Assembly (NCBI RefSeq): GCF_000003605.2
Contig: NW_003111480.1
Location: 60,232-80,265, forward strand
Direction of reading: 5' to 3'
Source of the DNA: Saccoglossus kowalevskii
Taxonomy: Eukaryota; Hemichordata; Enteropneusta; Harrimaniidae
DNA length: 20,034 nt
A program made the position numbers and the translations under genes. Positions 8,990 through 18,863 of the stretch are shown one piece after another. The number at the start of each line of letters is the position of its first letter. Within the stretch, counting starts at the first letter, position 1. Below the pieces are notes generated by a model, which was given only the letters and a program-made list of their open reading frames with translations, was not told the origin of the DNA and did no database searches.

Positions 8990-10440
8990 ATGTCGTTTTT
9001 TTGTATCTGTCATGTGATCTAATAGTAACATTCACAAAGGAAAAACGACAACCAGTACAGAGACAATAATGAATCATAGACCCAGGGTGTCCGAGCAAAA
9101 GGCGTCGGTGAGGTTTTTCAAAAATAGCGAGTACATTCTGCTTCACCTGTGTCGTAATTAAAAAAGATTGCTGTTCTACATCAAGCATCGAGATCAACTT
9201 TGTAACAGTGTTGTCGTATTTAGGTTCTATCGCTGTATAAATAAGTGTAAGGCGTGATATGTTCGTAGCCATGTACAAAAACTCACAGCAACATGTGCGC
9301 ATGCGTGACTGGAGAACAGTCACACTCCTTGCACGGTTTATACGCTGTGTTATAATTGAAAGTGTGTTTTTTTTTATTTAAAGAAATTACCCGTGACAGG
9401 AGAAATGGCAGCGGCGCCTCTTGAGTTGACTACAGTACACAGGATGTTTGGTTAAGTAAGTCACTTTTGGTGCCGACTAAGTGTTCCAATTATACGGCAA
9501 AGACAGAATTACGTAAATGTGAGCGAGTTCTTTTAATGGGAACATTCCACGAGTTCCGAGTTTGCAGAAAACATAAAGAATGTTGGCAGAATCCAATCAA
9601 AAAAGATCAACGTAGTGACGTTGTATTAACGTTTGCGTAATATGCGTGGAGGTGTGCGTGCACGTACTCGTGGTTTGACGGTAATTGGACAAGCATACGT
9701 GCCATGGATCGATGAACCGACTGACCGACTCTGTAGTTTATTTCTCGGTGACATTTAAAGTGAAATGTCAAGTTACTATAAAAGTAATGTACTGACAATA
9801 CAAGTGTGATTTTATACACACACACGTGTAATTTCGATTTCAGATCTCCGCTAATAACTATTCGAACATATCTAGATAGATAGAGAAAGTACGACAAGAA
9901 CCCTGCTGAACGATGAAAATATACTCAATACGTAAATATATAATGGTGTTTATTCTAGACTATAAGAATTAGCATCTAACTGCTTCATTTATGAAATGAA
10001 TCAGACTATGAGAAGCTTTTTTTAACACATCTGAATATTTGTTCGATGCAACAATGACATTCTATAATACGCATGCATATTTCCATTTTTCATCTAACGA
10101 ATTTGTGTCCTGCAAAAACAACATGTTCAGTTTATGATAAATTATAGTGCGATTTGGTCTTTAGTATTGAACAGCAATATTAAACAATATGTTTTTATCC
10201 ATATTGCATTTATAAAATAGACAATAATGCATATTTTCCGTAATGCGTGTTTTTTCTGAAAAATTAAATGACACTGTCTCTATGATACGTCGTTATTCCG
10301 TGTCTGTGCATACATAAATAATATAATATTGAAATATACTTAGATTTCATCAATATCGTCCCAATACGATCAATTAACTCAACAGAAACAATATTAGCTA
10401 TTAACGAATTGTGTCTACAGCCAATTAAATATTAACTTGA
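8990..10440. other. Non-coding stretch, nothing firm
   Basis: It contains a well-contexted ATG at 9405 (AGAAATGG) with 16 codons to TAA, next to GTAAGT at 9455. It also has a short GATA run near 9872 and an NRF1-like GTGCGCATGCGTG at 9295-9307. The minus frames at 8979-9323 and 9607-9897 show no domain. Confidence 0.4.
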
Positions 10441-10482
10441 GTTGAAAAAAGCCAAACATAGGATAAAGACCGCGGCACTATG

Positions 10483-10556
10483 GGAATCGAATTCCGGCTT
10501 TCATGGATCAAACGCCGCCGATGTTTTTTTCAATTTATACTGCTAACCTAATCTAA
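10483..10556 (-). other. Degenerate tRNA-like sequence (possible SINE head)
   Basis: On the minus strand GGAATTCGATTCC (10495-10483) resembles a Pol III B box (GGTTCGANTCC). TTAGATTAGGTTAGCAG (10556-10540) resembles an A box followed by the D loop. The gap between them is about 44 bases, longer than in a normal tRNA, and no intact cloverleaf can be drawn. This pattern suits an old tRNA-derived SINE rather than a functional tRNA. Confidence 0.27.
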
Positions 10557-10697
10557 GGGGGAGAGATTTTGACATCGTTTGTGAATTCAAATTCAGCGTA
10601 TTCGTCATCACAAATATTCAGCTTTTAGGTGTACTTGCCACAGCTATTTAGTGTTTCGATCCAAGAAAGGAGGTCGCACATTTTGATTGTTAAAGTA

Positions 10698-10705
10698 TGA
10701 CGTCA
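10698..10705. promoter_or_regulatory. Full CRE palindrome
   Basis: TGACGTCA followed by a half site (CGTGACGAC). No start codon or TATA box is obvious nearby. Confidence 0.4.
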
Positions 10706-10870
10706 TCGTGACGACACAGCTCTTGAATCTCATTGAATTGCTTGGCCTTATTGAAGAATTGTTCAATAGACCCTGACATCAACGCAATAACACTTCTGAG
10801 TAAAATTTTGTACTAACGTTCATCGTATCACCGTGGCAAATATTAACTCAGTTATAACGTTGGTATGGTA

Positions 10871-11390
10871 TAGTAAATGTCCTGATATTCACAGTAAATG
10901 GTTGATATTCACGGTAAACGACCTGATATTCACAGTAAATGGTTAATATTCACGGTAAACGACGTGATATTCACAGTAAATGATTAATATTCACGGTAAA
11001 CGACCTGATATTCGCAGTAAATGGTTAATATTCACCGTAAACGACCTGATATTCACAGTAAATGGTTGATATTCACGGTAAACGACCTGATATTTACAGT
11101 AAATGATTGATATTCACGGTAAACGACCTGATATTCACCGTAAATGGTTAATATTCACAATAAACGACCTGGTATTCACGGTAAACATCTTTATATTCAC
11201 GGTAAACGACCTAATATTTACGGTAAACTTCCCGATATTCACTGTAAACGAGGTGATAACGTCATGATATATTCACGGTAAACATCCTGATATTCATGGT
11301 GAACGTCCTCGCGTTCACGGCAAACGTTACGATATTCGCGGTTAACGTAGTGATGTTTCCAGTAAATGCCATGCTATTCACAGTTATACC
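10871..11390. repeat. Minisatellite of 20-21 bp monomers, about 24 copies, with a 41-bp dimeric phase
   Basis: Two monomer types alternate in the left part: A (GATATTCACAGTAAATGGTT, 20 bases) and B (GATATTCACGGTAAACGACC plus T, 21 bases). They give a 41-base higher-order unit repeated about seven times to about 11165. From there the array continues as B-like monomers only, increasingly diverged (ATCTT, TTCCC and AGGT variants), and fades out by 11390. The ORF at 11296-11532 on the plus strand begins inside this array and is rejected as coding. Confidence 0.92.
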
Positions 11391-12080
11391 ACTCTTTGCC
11401 TCATGCCCATTATTATGGTGTTTATTTCTGGTAGGGGGACAGTTTTCGGAAAGTACTTTTTGTCGGAATTTACTAGGAAAGTACTCTTTTTTGTCAGCAT
11501 TTACTGGAAAAATATTTTTTCTTTGCCTTTAATAATGTTCATAATACGAATTTGAAAATGGTACATTTTAAATTAGCAACGCCCTGGACAGATCGACGAG
11601 CTGTGTGAATGGCTGAGCTGGTGGTTTGTGTTTGAAAGCAAATTAGTTTACCATGATACGTACATGAGTCAGGTGTAATTTCTACATTGTCCCATTGTAC
11701 TTCTATACAAAAAACTTTACGTAACAATGTTCGCCGTGACAACGCACAAACCGGAATGGGCCGCCAAAAAAAACAACGTAATACATCGTTGAAATGCGGC
11801 AACAAATGACGCTAACGGTATTTAGCCGTCTGTTCGGGGTCTTGATTCTAGTAAACGTCTTCGGCCCTGTGGGCTTCATACTTTAGTAGACGTCGTGCTA
11901 TTGACAGTATGACACCATGACTTTAAAAGCCACAAAAAACAGTAGTTTTTGAATAATAGTAATTTGTTAAAAGTGTTTTTATTTTTGTTAAATGGTCATT
12001 AATTTTATGTTGTTTTTTTATATTATCTATAACGAACAACTGACTCGCGCGTTTTTAACTGTCACGTAAAAACTATATAG
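11391..12080. other. Non-coding stretch, nothing recognised
   Basis: The plus frame ending at 11532 is a read-out of the minisatellite into a hydrophobic chance tail. The 88-codon minus frame at 11539-11805 has no domain or splice support. Confidence 0.45.
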
Positions 12081-12087
12081 TATGTAT
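12081..12087. repeat. Target-site duplication, left copy
   Basis: TATGTAT directly abuts the left end of the hAT-type MITE. The identical heptamer abuts the right end at 12489-12495. The eighth base differs depending on how the boundary is drawn (G on the left, A on the right). Confidence 0.75.
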
Positions 12088-12488
12088 CAGAGGTACATTA
12101 CTTGGGGTTTGCAACTCGCATAGTACTGTATGGTGACATCATGTCAAGATCCCATTCAAGTCTCTTCTCGTAGATAGCGAGACTGAGGCTACGAACTTCT
12201 GACATGATATATATCAATGTTCAAGGTTTGTAATGAAAAAATAAAACTTTTCTTGCCACTATCGTAGTGAAAAATGTAATACATCGAAAATGTAAAGGAA
12301 ATATAGTTCTCGTAATCCGTCATATCGTGGGCAGCTATTTTGATCCACCTGGACATCCCAGTATCCGAGTTACCTCGGGCATGCGCATTCGCATTTTTCT
12401 GAGTTGGAACGCTTATGCGAGAGCGAGATTGTGACGGGATCTTGGTATCATGTCACCGTAGTTGTAAACCCCAAGTAATGTACCTCTG
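12088..12488. mobile_element. hAT-type MITE, 401 bp, with terminal inverted repeats
   Basis: The left end begins CAGAGGTACATTACTTGGGG. The reverse complement of the right end begins with the same 20 bases and stays matched to 28 of 29. Beyond that the arms remain recognisably related (GGTGACAT…AAGATCCC in both). The element is flanked on both sides by TATGTAT, a 7-base direct repeat that fits a decayed 8-base hAT target duplication. CAGAGG…CCTCTG ends are typical of hAT elements. No transposase frame is present, so it is non-autonomous. The near-perfect ends suggest fairly recent insertion. Confidence 0.85.
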
Positions 12489-12495
12489 TATGTAT
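12489..12495. repeat. Target-site duplication, right copy
   Basis: TATGTAT directly follows the right end of the hAT-type MITE and matches the left copy at 12081-12087. Confidence 0.75.
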
Positions 12496-12809
12496 ACAAT
12501 TCGTTCATATACCAGTCCTCCGTGTGATAACCCCTGCCACTTCACCGCACGTTCATATTGTGCTCTGGGTTTGACTTATACATAACGAATGTGTCAAATC
12601 CAGCTGCAGTATTTATGAGCTCTGTCTCAGATTGAAACATGATTTCAATTTTCAACTGACCTGTAAAGAGGCAATCATGAGAAAAAATGAAATGTTGCTC
12701 GTTGTTTGTCTTAAAATAAAAATTGAAACGTTTTCACGTACGCACAGCTAATTCGAAGTGAATGCGACTGAGAACTCACTATTAACATGCTTGAAAATAC
12801 ACAGTTTTC

Positions 12810-12815
12810 TTTATT
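12810..12815 (-). terminator. AATAAA polyadenylation signal
   Basis: The minus strand reads AATAAA here, overlapping the TAA stop of the candidate terminal exon. It is followed within about 10-20 bases by GTGTATTTTC, a plausible GU-rich downstream element. It is meaningful only if the exon call is right. Confidence 0.4.
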
Positions 12816-12926
12816 GCATATTTCGAAGCGTAAGACCGAAGTATCCGTCTTTGTAAGAGAAACCGGACCGATTCATCAGCGAATCTGGAGATGTTGTCTT
12901 CGATGATGATGACGGTTTCGCAGTAA
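12811..12926 (-). CDS. Candidate terminal exon with overlapping polyadenylation signal
   Basis: On the minus strand an acceptor (GTATTTTTCTAG) is followed by 116 bases. They read as two bases finishing a codon, 37 sense codons and TAA. The reading (…AKPSSSSKTTSPDSL, then NRSGFSYKDGYFGLTLRNMQ) is Ser/Thr-rich and then ends in a Gly/Tyr/Phe segment. The acceptor phase (1) matches the donor phase of the RIIa exon at 18864, so the two could belong to one transcript, directly or with exons between. The stop codon overlaps an AATAAA signal (GCAATAAAG), and a GT/T-rich stretch follows at about 12805-12795, as expected for a 3' end. Codon use is richer in G/C third bases than the surroundings. I do not recognise the C-terminal sequence as a known domain. 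Linkage to the RIIa exon is inference. Confidence 0.42.
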
Positions 12927-12929
12927 CTA

Positions 12930-14340
12930 GAAAAATACACGCGTACATCACAAACATTCTTTTACCGTGTCTTTGAGTAGTCTGTCTATTGAATTTAAAC
13001 AAATTATGTAATGGCATATTGACGCGCTGTTATCAGTTATTATATCTCGTCTAATCCGATAAGTAGGCTGTTGTCAGTTTCTGTTCAGCGTCAAATGGGA
13101 TACGGAATCATTAATTGGGTTTGATGTGGCCGATGTTGGGATAATCTCTCGCGATAAACCATATTACGTATTTGGGTTAGGAATAATTAGCCACTTTGGA
13201 CATGTAAATCGATAGTGATCCTGATTAAACTAAGTATTATTCTCGTTTGTTATAACATATTTAAATGTAGGATGGGCTTGACGTACGTAGTGTTGGGTGA
13301 CGTAAAACACGGTGAATTAGCTATTTAACGCTCCAGCGAAGTCCGCGACTCGGTGTATGAATTATCAGACCCCGACTGTGATTATAGACATTTCTGAATT
13401 TTGAAATGTTGTTGAACTAGCTTAAACGCAAGTGTAACGCCTGCTAGGGAAAGGGGCATTTTACGGTACTATGTGACGTAACCCATGACACGTAGCCTAA
13501 TTAAAACCTCTCGCCATTTTCGTGATTGAGTATATACTGTAGAAAACGTTGAAATAGCTGCACACAGTTTTAACGTATTTGACTCTTGGTATAAATTAAC
13601 AGAATCTTAATTTAGCTAAAGTGTTGATTATCTCCCTGTGAGAATATACTTTCTTTTAAATTAGCTACATCTTGAATTAGTGAAATTACAGATTAGCTAA
13701 ATTAGCTAAAATAACATGCTAGCTAAAAAGACATGTTTTATTGTTGGTTTCACATTCTTTTTTGAATGATTTAAATTGGTATAGCTTTTGGTGTGTTTTT
13801 TATCGATGCATATACTTACAGATAACACACGAGTAAACGGATTAACAGAGTGACCTGCCAGAGTACTTTTGCAACGTTCTGTGCGAGTATAAACGGGCAC
13901 GCAGATCAAAACGGAAACGCAATACCGCGGATCTCCAAAAACGTGAGCATAATGTGTCACCAATTGTATCACTGCTGTCTCAAAATGTCAAATAGATCTT
14001 CTAGAGTTGCCGTGGTTATATACTTATTCGTGACATGTTATATGAGAATCATATACCAATAGGAGACAAATTGACTACAAATTAAGCAACACGTAATACA
14101 TACCGACAATTTGATTGGCCGAAACCTCGCCCATTTCACTACAGTAGTAGTGGTACAAATTAATCGAATCGTTGCCATTTGAAGGTTACAGAACGTAATA
14201 AACTACTCCCGTATTGCGCCCGTGGTTCAGGTGCCGTAACAAACACGCAGTCATAAGATAACAAAAGTAAGTAAACTTGTATAGGAATTTACTTCAGTTT
14301 ATATGTTTATCTAAAAAGAGTATTTTGATGAGAGCCACAC
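12930..14340 (-). other. Presumed intron of the RIIa gene or intergenic DNA
   Basis: TTAGCTAAA-type motifs recur at 13612-13735 without forming a tandem array. A minus-strand acceptor at about 13383 (ATAATCACAG) opens 16 codons to a stop in phase 0, which does not fit the RIIa exon phase. Overlapping frames at 13706-13972 and 13850-14062 on opposite strands look spurious. Confidence 0.35.
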
Positions 14341-14570
14341 ACATTTTACGAGGCGGGGTAGGCTGAAAAGCGCCGAGCGTCCGACCGTCCACAAACATTT
14401 AATTCAGCCGATTTATTTTGTTTTGGGATTGGAATTGCATTTAAAGCGCGAGGGTCGGGACGATAACAACACACGCTAAAAACCGCAAAGGCTCATGAGA
14501 AGGCGCTTGTTTGTAAACAATGACACGCTATGGCCGTCTGACGCATGCGCAGGTGACGACTCCCCGGCTT
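14341..14570. promoter_or_regulatory. CpG-richer block with NRF1-like and forkhead-like motifs
   Basis: The stretch has a visibly higher CpG density than its flanks. It holds ACGCATGCGCAG (14541-14552, one mismatch from NRF1) and TTGTTTGTAAACAATG (14507-14522), a palindromic forkhead site. An ATG at 14494 gives 19 codons (MRRRLFVNNDTLWPSDACA) to a GCAG|GTGACG donor, too weak to call a gene. A promoter or enhancer is possible; forkhead plus the nearby RFX cluster would suit a ciliary programme. Confidence 0.3.
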
Positions 14571-16515
14571 TAATCATTCACAATAACTGTATTACCAAGA
14601 TCAAAACATATCTTTGTTGACAACTTGGTCGCGCCTAACAATATCTCGTAAAAAATGTAAAATTTTAAATAATTTTGGAGAGTGAATAAGTTCCACCTTA
14701 TAAATGTTCAAGTGAAAAATAAAAATCACGATTCATTGTCATAGCTGATAGCTGTGTCTACCAGTGCCAATCTATACATAGAGCCACTGAATTCGCTGAA
14801 ACGGCAAGTATTTATTTCAGCGTTTTTTTTAGTTAAATCCAACTTTAGTGGCCAGTTTAAAATGCATTACAGGTACCCGCATTTTTCACCGGAATTTAAA
14901 ACAGCCAATCACAAAGAATAATTTACCAATATTTCAAAAAAAAATCTATAAGTGTGTTGATTGCGGGATCCTCACTATCTGATGTGAAATATAGAGCACC
15001 TGACCTGAGTACAGATCACAGTTATCATTATTTTAATGTTATCATATATAATAGTGAATTACGAAACCAAATATGTATTCATTCAACTTGATAAGACGGA
15101 CATGTATAATAACGCTACGATAAAGACTTTCCGGTTCGACATTGTGAAATTCTTTCATTTTTTAGAGAAAAAACATGAAAAAACTGATTTTGACAAGATA
15201 ATTCATAAATTTATATTAGGAATGATTCGATATGTATTCTCTATACATCCATAAATTATTTTCATAATTATCGATTACACAAGAATATAAAGAAGATAAA
15301 TTGCTATATTCTCTATATATTTGTTTTGCATTATGGCTGACAGAAGCTGAATGATATTACAAACTATGTAGTGTGTTCAACAACTTTGATAAATATGATT
15401 CTACTTGATGAAAATACTGTACTGCATAAAAACAAAAGAATTTCACAATGTCGAAAATGCAAATTTGCAGTGTTCACTATGGATTATTTGATTAACGATC
15501 TGTGTACTAGTAATTATGGCCGATAGACGAGACGTTAATAAAATAATTCAAAGGGGGACTGAGCAGTAAAGTATTACTATTATCACATTATCACACCTGC
15601 TACTAGCGTTAATATTATCATAATACATGTATTTTATGTACATTTTTGACAAATATTTTTTAACTGGGATTTGGAAATCAAGCCCTGGCCTGTTTTACTG
15701 CTAGATTGGAGATATAATAAACGAATCACATGTTGTACACAAGGGACTGGTGTAATTATTAACTTAATTATTATCATAGAATACACTGATAACAGCCCAC
15801 ATTCAGAAGTAGAACTTATAACCCAGAGTTAGACGCATTTGACACGACACAAACAAATATCTGAAATTGGGTTGTGCTATTTGTCCCCGATGTTGCCCTA
15901 GGACTTCACTTTGGGCGACAAATGTCACAGGTGTTATGGGCCAGTCTGAAGTCAAATTGGTAAAGAAATTTAGTGATACACTTCGGTATAGTACGACGTT
16001 CTCATTTGTGAACTCTATTCGATGTCTACGTGAAATGTTCGTTCTGAACTGACACGAAATTCCTGGCACCAAACATTCCCACACTCATACTAGTTAGTCC
16101 AGGGCTTTCAGTTATTATACTACGCTTGTTAATTTATAAAATGTAACTTTTTTATCGCCAGTTTATTTATGTGATAATTTACAAATATGTATGTGAAGAG
16201 TCATGTATTGTCGCATGATCATTTCCGACCTTATTGAGGTGTGTGTAGAGTGTGTTTTCGTAAACTTCGCCTCTTACTCATCGTTTAGTCGCGTAATTAA
16301 AGCCGCGTGTAGCACTGAACAATTGCAGGGGCGAGCGATATTGCCGAATACGAGAACCATACCAAGCATAAATTGTGTTTATATGTACCTAATACACTTA
16401 CAGTTTCAGGTAGTTCATGTGTGGCGTTTCTATATGCATATAATTGTGTTGTACTATTATCATTCTAAATTATCCATGCTTTACACAAATGTCAAATTTT
16501 AAACTGATTAAAAAA
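14571..16515. other. Non-coding stretch, nothing firm
   Basis: An ATG at 15516 in good context gives 16 codons (MADRRDVNKIIQRGTE) to GCA|GTAAAG, which is unconvincing. Frames at 15036-15254, 15803-16084 (with 15867-16052 opposite) and 16203-16502 lack domains. A 9-base inverted pair AAGCCCTGG (about 15679 and 16106) was seen but is too short to define an element. Confidence 0.4.
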
Positions 16516-16519
16516 CCGT

Positions 16520-16594
16520 ACACAAGGTGGTAAAAATATTGAATATTTTTGGGTGTTTCGAATGAATATTTGACCTAACCACGTGACCTTGTGT
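16520..16594. repeat. Nested inverted repeats
   Basis: ACACAAGGT (16520-16528) pairs with ACCTTGTGT (16586-16594). Inside lies the near-perfect palindrome AAAAATATTGAATATTTTT (16532-16550). It sits about 85 bases before the X-box cluster. It could be a remnant of a small inverted-repeat element. Confidence 0.4.
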
Positions 16595-16677
16595 CAACCA
16601 TACCCATATTTAGCCTACCGTCAATGCCATTATTATTGTCATTCGCAGTTCATTTTTATAATGCACGACGGCTACTT

Positions 16678-16913
16678 GTTGCCAAGGTAACAAATAATAA
16701 TATTTTATGCGGTCGCTCAAACTGAATTAAATTAGTGTTTCATTGTTGAAAAATGACGTTGTCGTGGTAACATCCCACTTACGTCATTTGTTGATCATTA
16801 CATGAAAACAAAACAACCTGTGCAGTGGTTGCTATGTCAACTCTCATCGCATACCGTTTTCTAAGACGTTTACACTTTCATCGAAATAATTGATGGTTAG
16901 TTGCCGTGGCAAC
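16678..16913. promoter_or_regulatory. Homotypic cluster of four RFX X-box motifs
   Basis: Four 14-mers resemble the palindromic X-box GTHNYYATRRNAAC with one mismatch each. They are GTTGCCAAGGTAAC (16678-16691), GTTGTCGTGGTAAC (16758-16771), GTTGCTATGTCAAC (16828-16841) and GTTGCCGTGGCAAC (16900-16913). Spacing is regular (80, 70 and 72 bases) although the intervening DNA is not a tandem repeat. RFX factors bind X-boxes and drive ciliary genes in animals. The cluster lies about 2 kb inside the transcribed side of the RIIa exon, so an intronic ciliary enhancer or an internal promoter is the natural reading. The motifs are directly visible; the function is inferred. Confidence 0.6.
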
Positions 16914-17525
16914 AATGCCACAATATAACAGGTTCGGATTTAGTCCGTATGAGATATTCTCAGGTGTATTAAGTGAGGTAGGGATTATTTTATTCACAAT
17001 GTGAAATGTAATAACAAAAAGTAATGATCTCGTATAAATGTGAAATGGTGTGCAAGTTCAGACTAAACTGTAAATGGTAATAAATGACATTGAAACTAGT
17101 TTACTGCCACTGCAGTACCTGGATATTGAATCCAAGGCATGGACAAACTGCAGTATGTGTTCTTCCGCGCTAAATTAAGCTTTCGTAACTGACGTGAAAT
17201 AATGAAGAATGCCTTTGTCTGTGGTAGGTCGTTCGCAAAAATACGGTGACATTGTGTCAATTTTCGAATGCAGCACACAGCACACAGCACACCATAACAT
17301 TACTCACGCTACTTGTGCGAGAGTTTAACGATTTCAGTCAGCATTCGACTGCATGTACATTTTGTATTTTCCTTTCAAAGTGAGAACTCACGATATTGTC
17401 ATATTGACGTGTGGGGAATATCAAGAAGCGGTACGGCAAATGTGACTTGACTAAAACCGCGGTGTACATGCTTTATATACATCATGATATTTTAAGTCAC
17501 CAAACACATCCCGAAGCCGATCAAA
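16914..17525. other. Presumed intronic DNA right of the X-box cluster
   Basis: A CACACAGCACACAGCACACC short tandem run is at 17272-17291. A GTGAGT donor-like site on the minus strand at about 17301 follows only an 11-codon frame that stops. Nothing else supported. Confidence 0.4.
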
Positions 17526-17611
17526 TTAAGCTTTATTTGAATGGTATTGGTGGTATTCCGTGTGCGCTGCAGACTGATACAACATCGGTGAACTCAAAGA
17601 ATGTATCATAG
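17526..17611 (-). CDS. Weak alternative terminal exon for the RIIa gene
   Basis: A good minus-strand acceptor (GCTTTTTTTACCTACTAG) ends just before 17611. In phase 1 the next 86 bases read 28 codons to TAA (…MIHSLSSPMLYQSAAHTEY…), and an AATAAA overlaps the end (17532-17537). In phase 2 a different frame is also open for 25 codons. Phase 1 agrees with the RIIa exon donor, but short open frames next to acceptors are expected by chance in DNA of this composition. It is listed as a competitor to the exon at 12811. Confidence 0.15.
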
Positions 17612-18255
17612 CTAGTAGGTAAAAAAAGCTATTATAAGTTGATTTCGAAACAAGTGACCCGACTTTTAATGCGTAAGCATGGTGATACGTTTATACGCGA
17701 TAACATAATATTGTGATGGATTATATTCCATCGAATATGCGTCACGGTACCGGGAAAGATACGCTTGCAATCGACACCGGAATATAATTATTTTCATTGC
17801 AGTTTTCTTATTATAATCTACAGAGTGTGGGTTTCATTCTATATCATGATGAAATCAGATTGCCGCAATTGAGTCGAGGCAACTAATCACGTTAATACGG
17901 TCCTAATGTGTAACGCAAACGCCTCGGTACAACGCAATGATTGTAAAAGCAGTGCGTAGCAGATGGTGCAGCGGGATTGAATCACGAATGTCAATACATT
18001 TTCGCTTTCGATAAACTAAACCTGATGAGGCACGGGGTGCCGTGAATCACCTTCAGATAATTTACATCATATGACACGAGTATATATTTATGCTCCTCAT
18101 GTATATTTCATAGCATAGATTTTATATTAATGATGTCCCAATACGATGTCCATTGTAAAAGTAGCATATTAAAAACTGGTCAATCAACACTCATCGCTGC
18201 TTTCAATTAAAAATTTCATCACCCAAATAATGACCAGTGCTGCGGTATATATTAC
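17612..18255. other. Presumed intronic DNA, nothing recognised
   Basis: No tandem repeat, inverted repeat or domain-bearing frame was seen between the weak terminal-exon candidate and the weak internal-exon candidate. Confidence 0.4.
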
Positions 18256-18389
18256 CTTCCACAAACGATGTTTTTCATCTATACTGGGCAATCTCTCGCG
18301 TTTAAAATATGTTTTCCGTACTACACCGCAAAGATGCATTTTAATATTCAATATACAATCCCCAGAATCAGTAGTACATGCAATACCTA
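18256..18389 (-). CDS. Weak candidate internal exon beside the 21-bp minisatellite
   Basis: The minus strand shows a possible acceptor (CTCTGTATGTCATGTAG) at the edge of the minisatellite, then an open frame that can start in phase 1, and a donor TGGAAG|GTAATA. The last part reads VVRKTYFKRERLPSIDEKH followed by RLWK, a charged segment with a protein-like composition. The phase would join the RIIa exon donor. The acceptor has a poor pyrimidine tract and sits at a repeat, and the plus strand is also open here, so this is only a possibility. Confidence 0.17.
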
Positions 18390-18390
18390 C

Positions 18391-18621
18391 ATGACATACA
18401 GAGATATAGACATTACATACAGAGATATTGACATGACATTCAGAGATATGGACATGACATACAGAGATATTGACATGACATACAGAGATATTGACATGAC
18501 ATTCAGAGATATAGACATTACATACAGAGATATAGACATGACATACAGAGATATGGACATGACATACAGAGATATGGACATGACATACAGAGATATGGAC
18601 ATGACATACAAAGATATGGTA
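18391..18621. repeat. 21-bp minisatellite, 11 copies
   Basis: Eleven contiguous copies of ATGACATACAGAGATATNGA plus C. Variation is concentrated at three sites (G/T at base 4, A/T at base 8, A/T/G at base 17). Copies 8-10 are identical. Because 21 is a multiple of three and the unit lacks stops in several frames, it creates long open frames on both strands (about 122 and 166 codons). These are artefacts of the repeat. It lies directly beyond the RIIa exon, inside the presumed first intron. Confidence 0.95.
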
Positions 18622-18863
18622 TGGAATACGATGTGAACTTGTATATAAACCAAATAATAGATAGATATTTTTGAAAAAAATAAACTGAACACGAGTAAAA
18701 CATCATATATGCAGTATTGGGCAATGACTACATACATATTACCAGTAAATACTTTCCCGAGACATGTGACAATATCAAAGCAATGCATTGATTTTTGTAA
18801 ATGTTTACGGAATTCATGATACGTTTGTGTGTGCATCAGTTCACGTGAATTATTGGGACTTAC

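Noticed and set aside
9405-9455. 16-codon ORF with excellent start context next to GTAAGT
   Set aside because: The frame reaches TAA exactly at the donor, so it cannot continue into another exon; no other support.
11296-11532. 78-codon plus-strand ORF
   Set aside because: Begins inside decaying minisatellite monomers (VNV/FAVN pattern) and ends in a chance hydrophobic tail.
15126-15145. GGTTCGA motif as a tRNA B box
   Set aside because: The downstream TCC is missing and there is no A box at a workable distance.
15803-16084. 93-codon minus-strand ORF, with a 61-codon frame opposite
   Set aside because: Open on both strands in the same interval, with no domain and no splice sites.
15679-16106. 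Possible MITE with AAGCCCTGG ends
   Set aside because: Only nine matching bases, no target duplication, arms diverge at once.
18268-18636. 122-codon plus-strand ORF with TYRDIDM repeats
   Set aside because: Same minisatellite read on the other strand; no start context, splice signals or domain.
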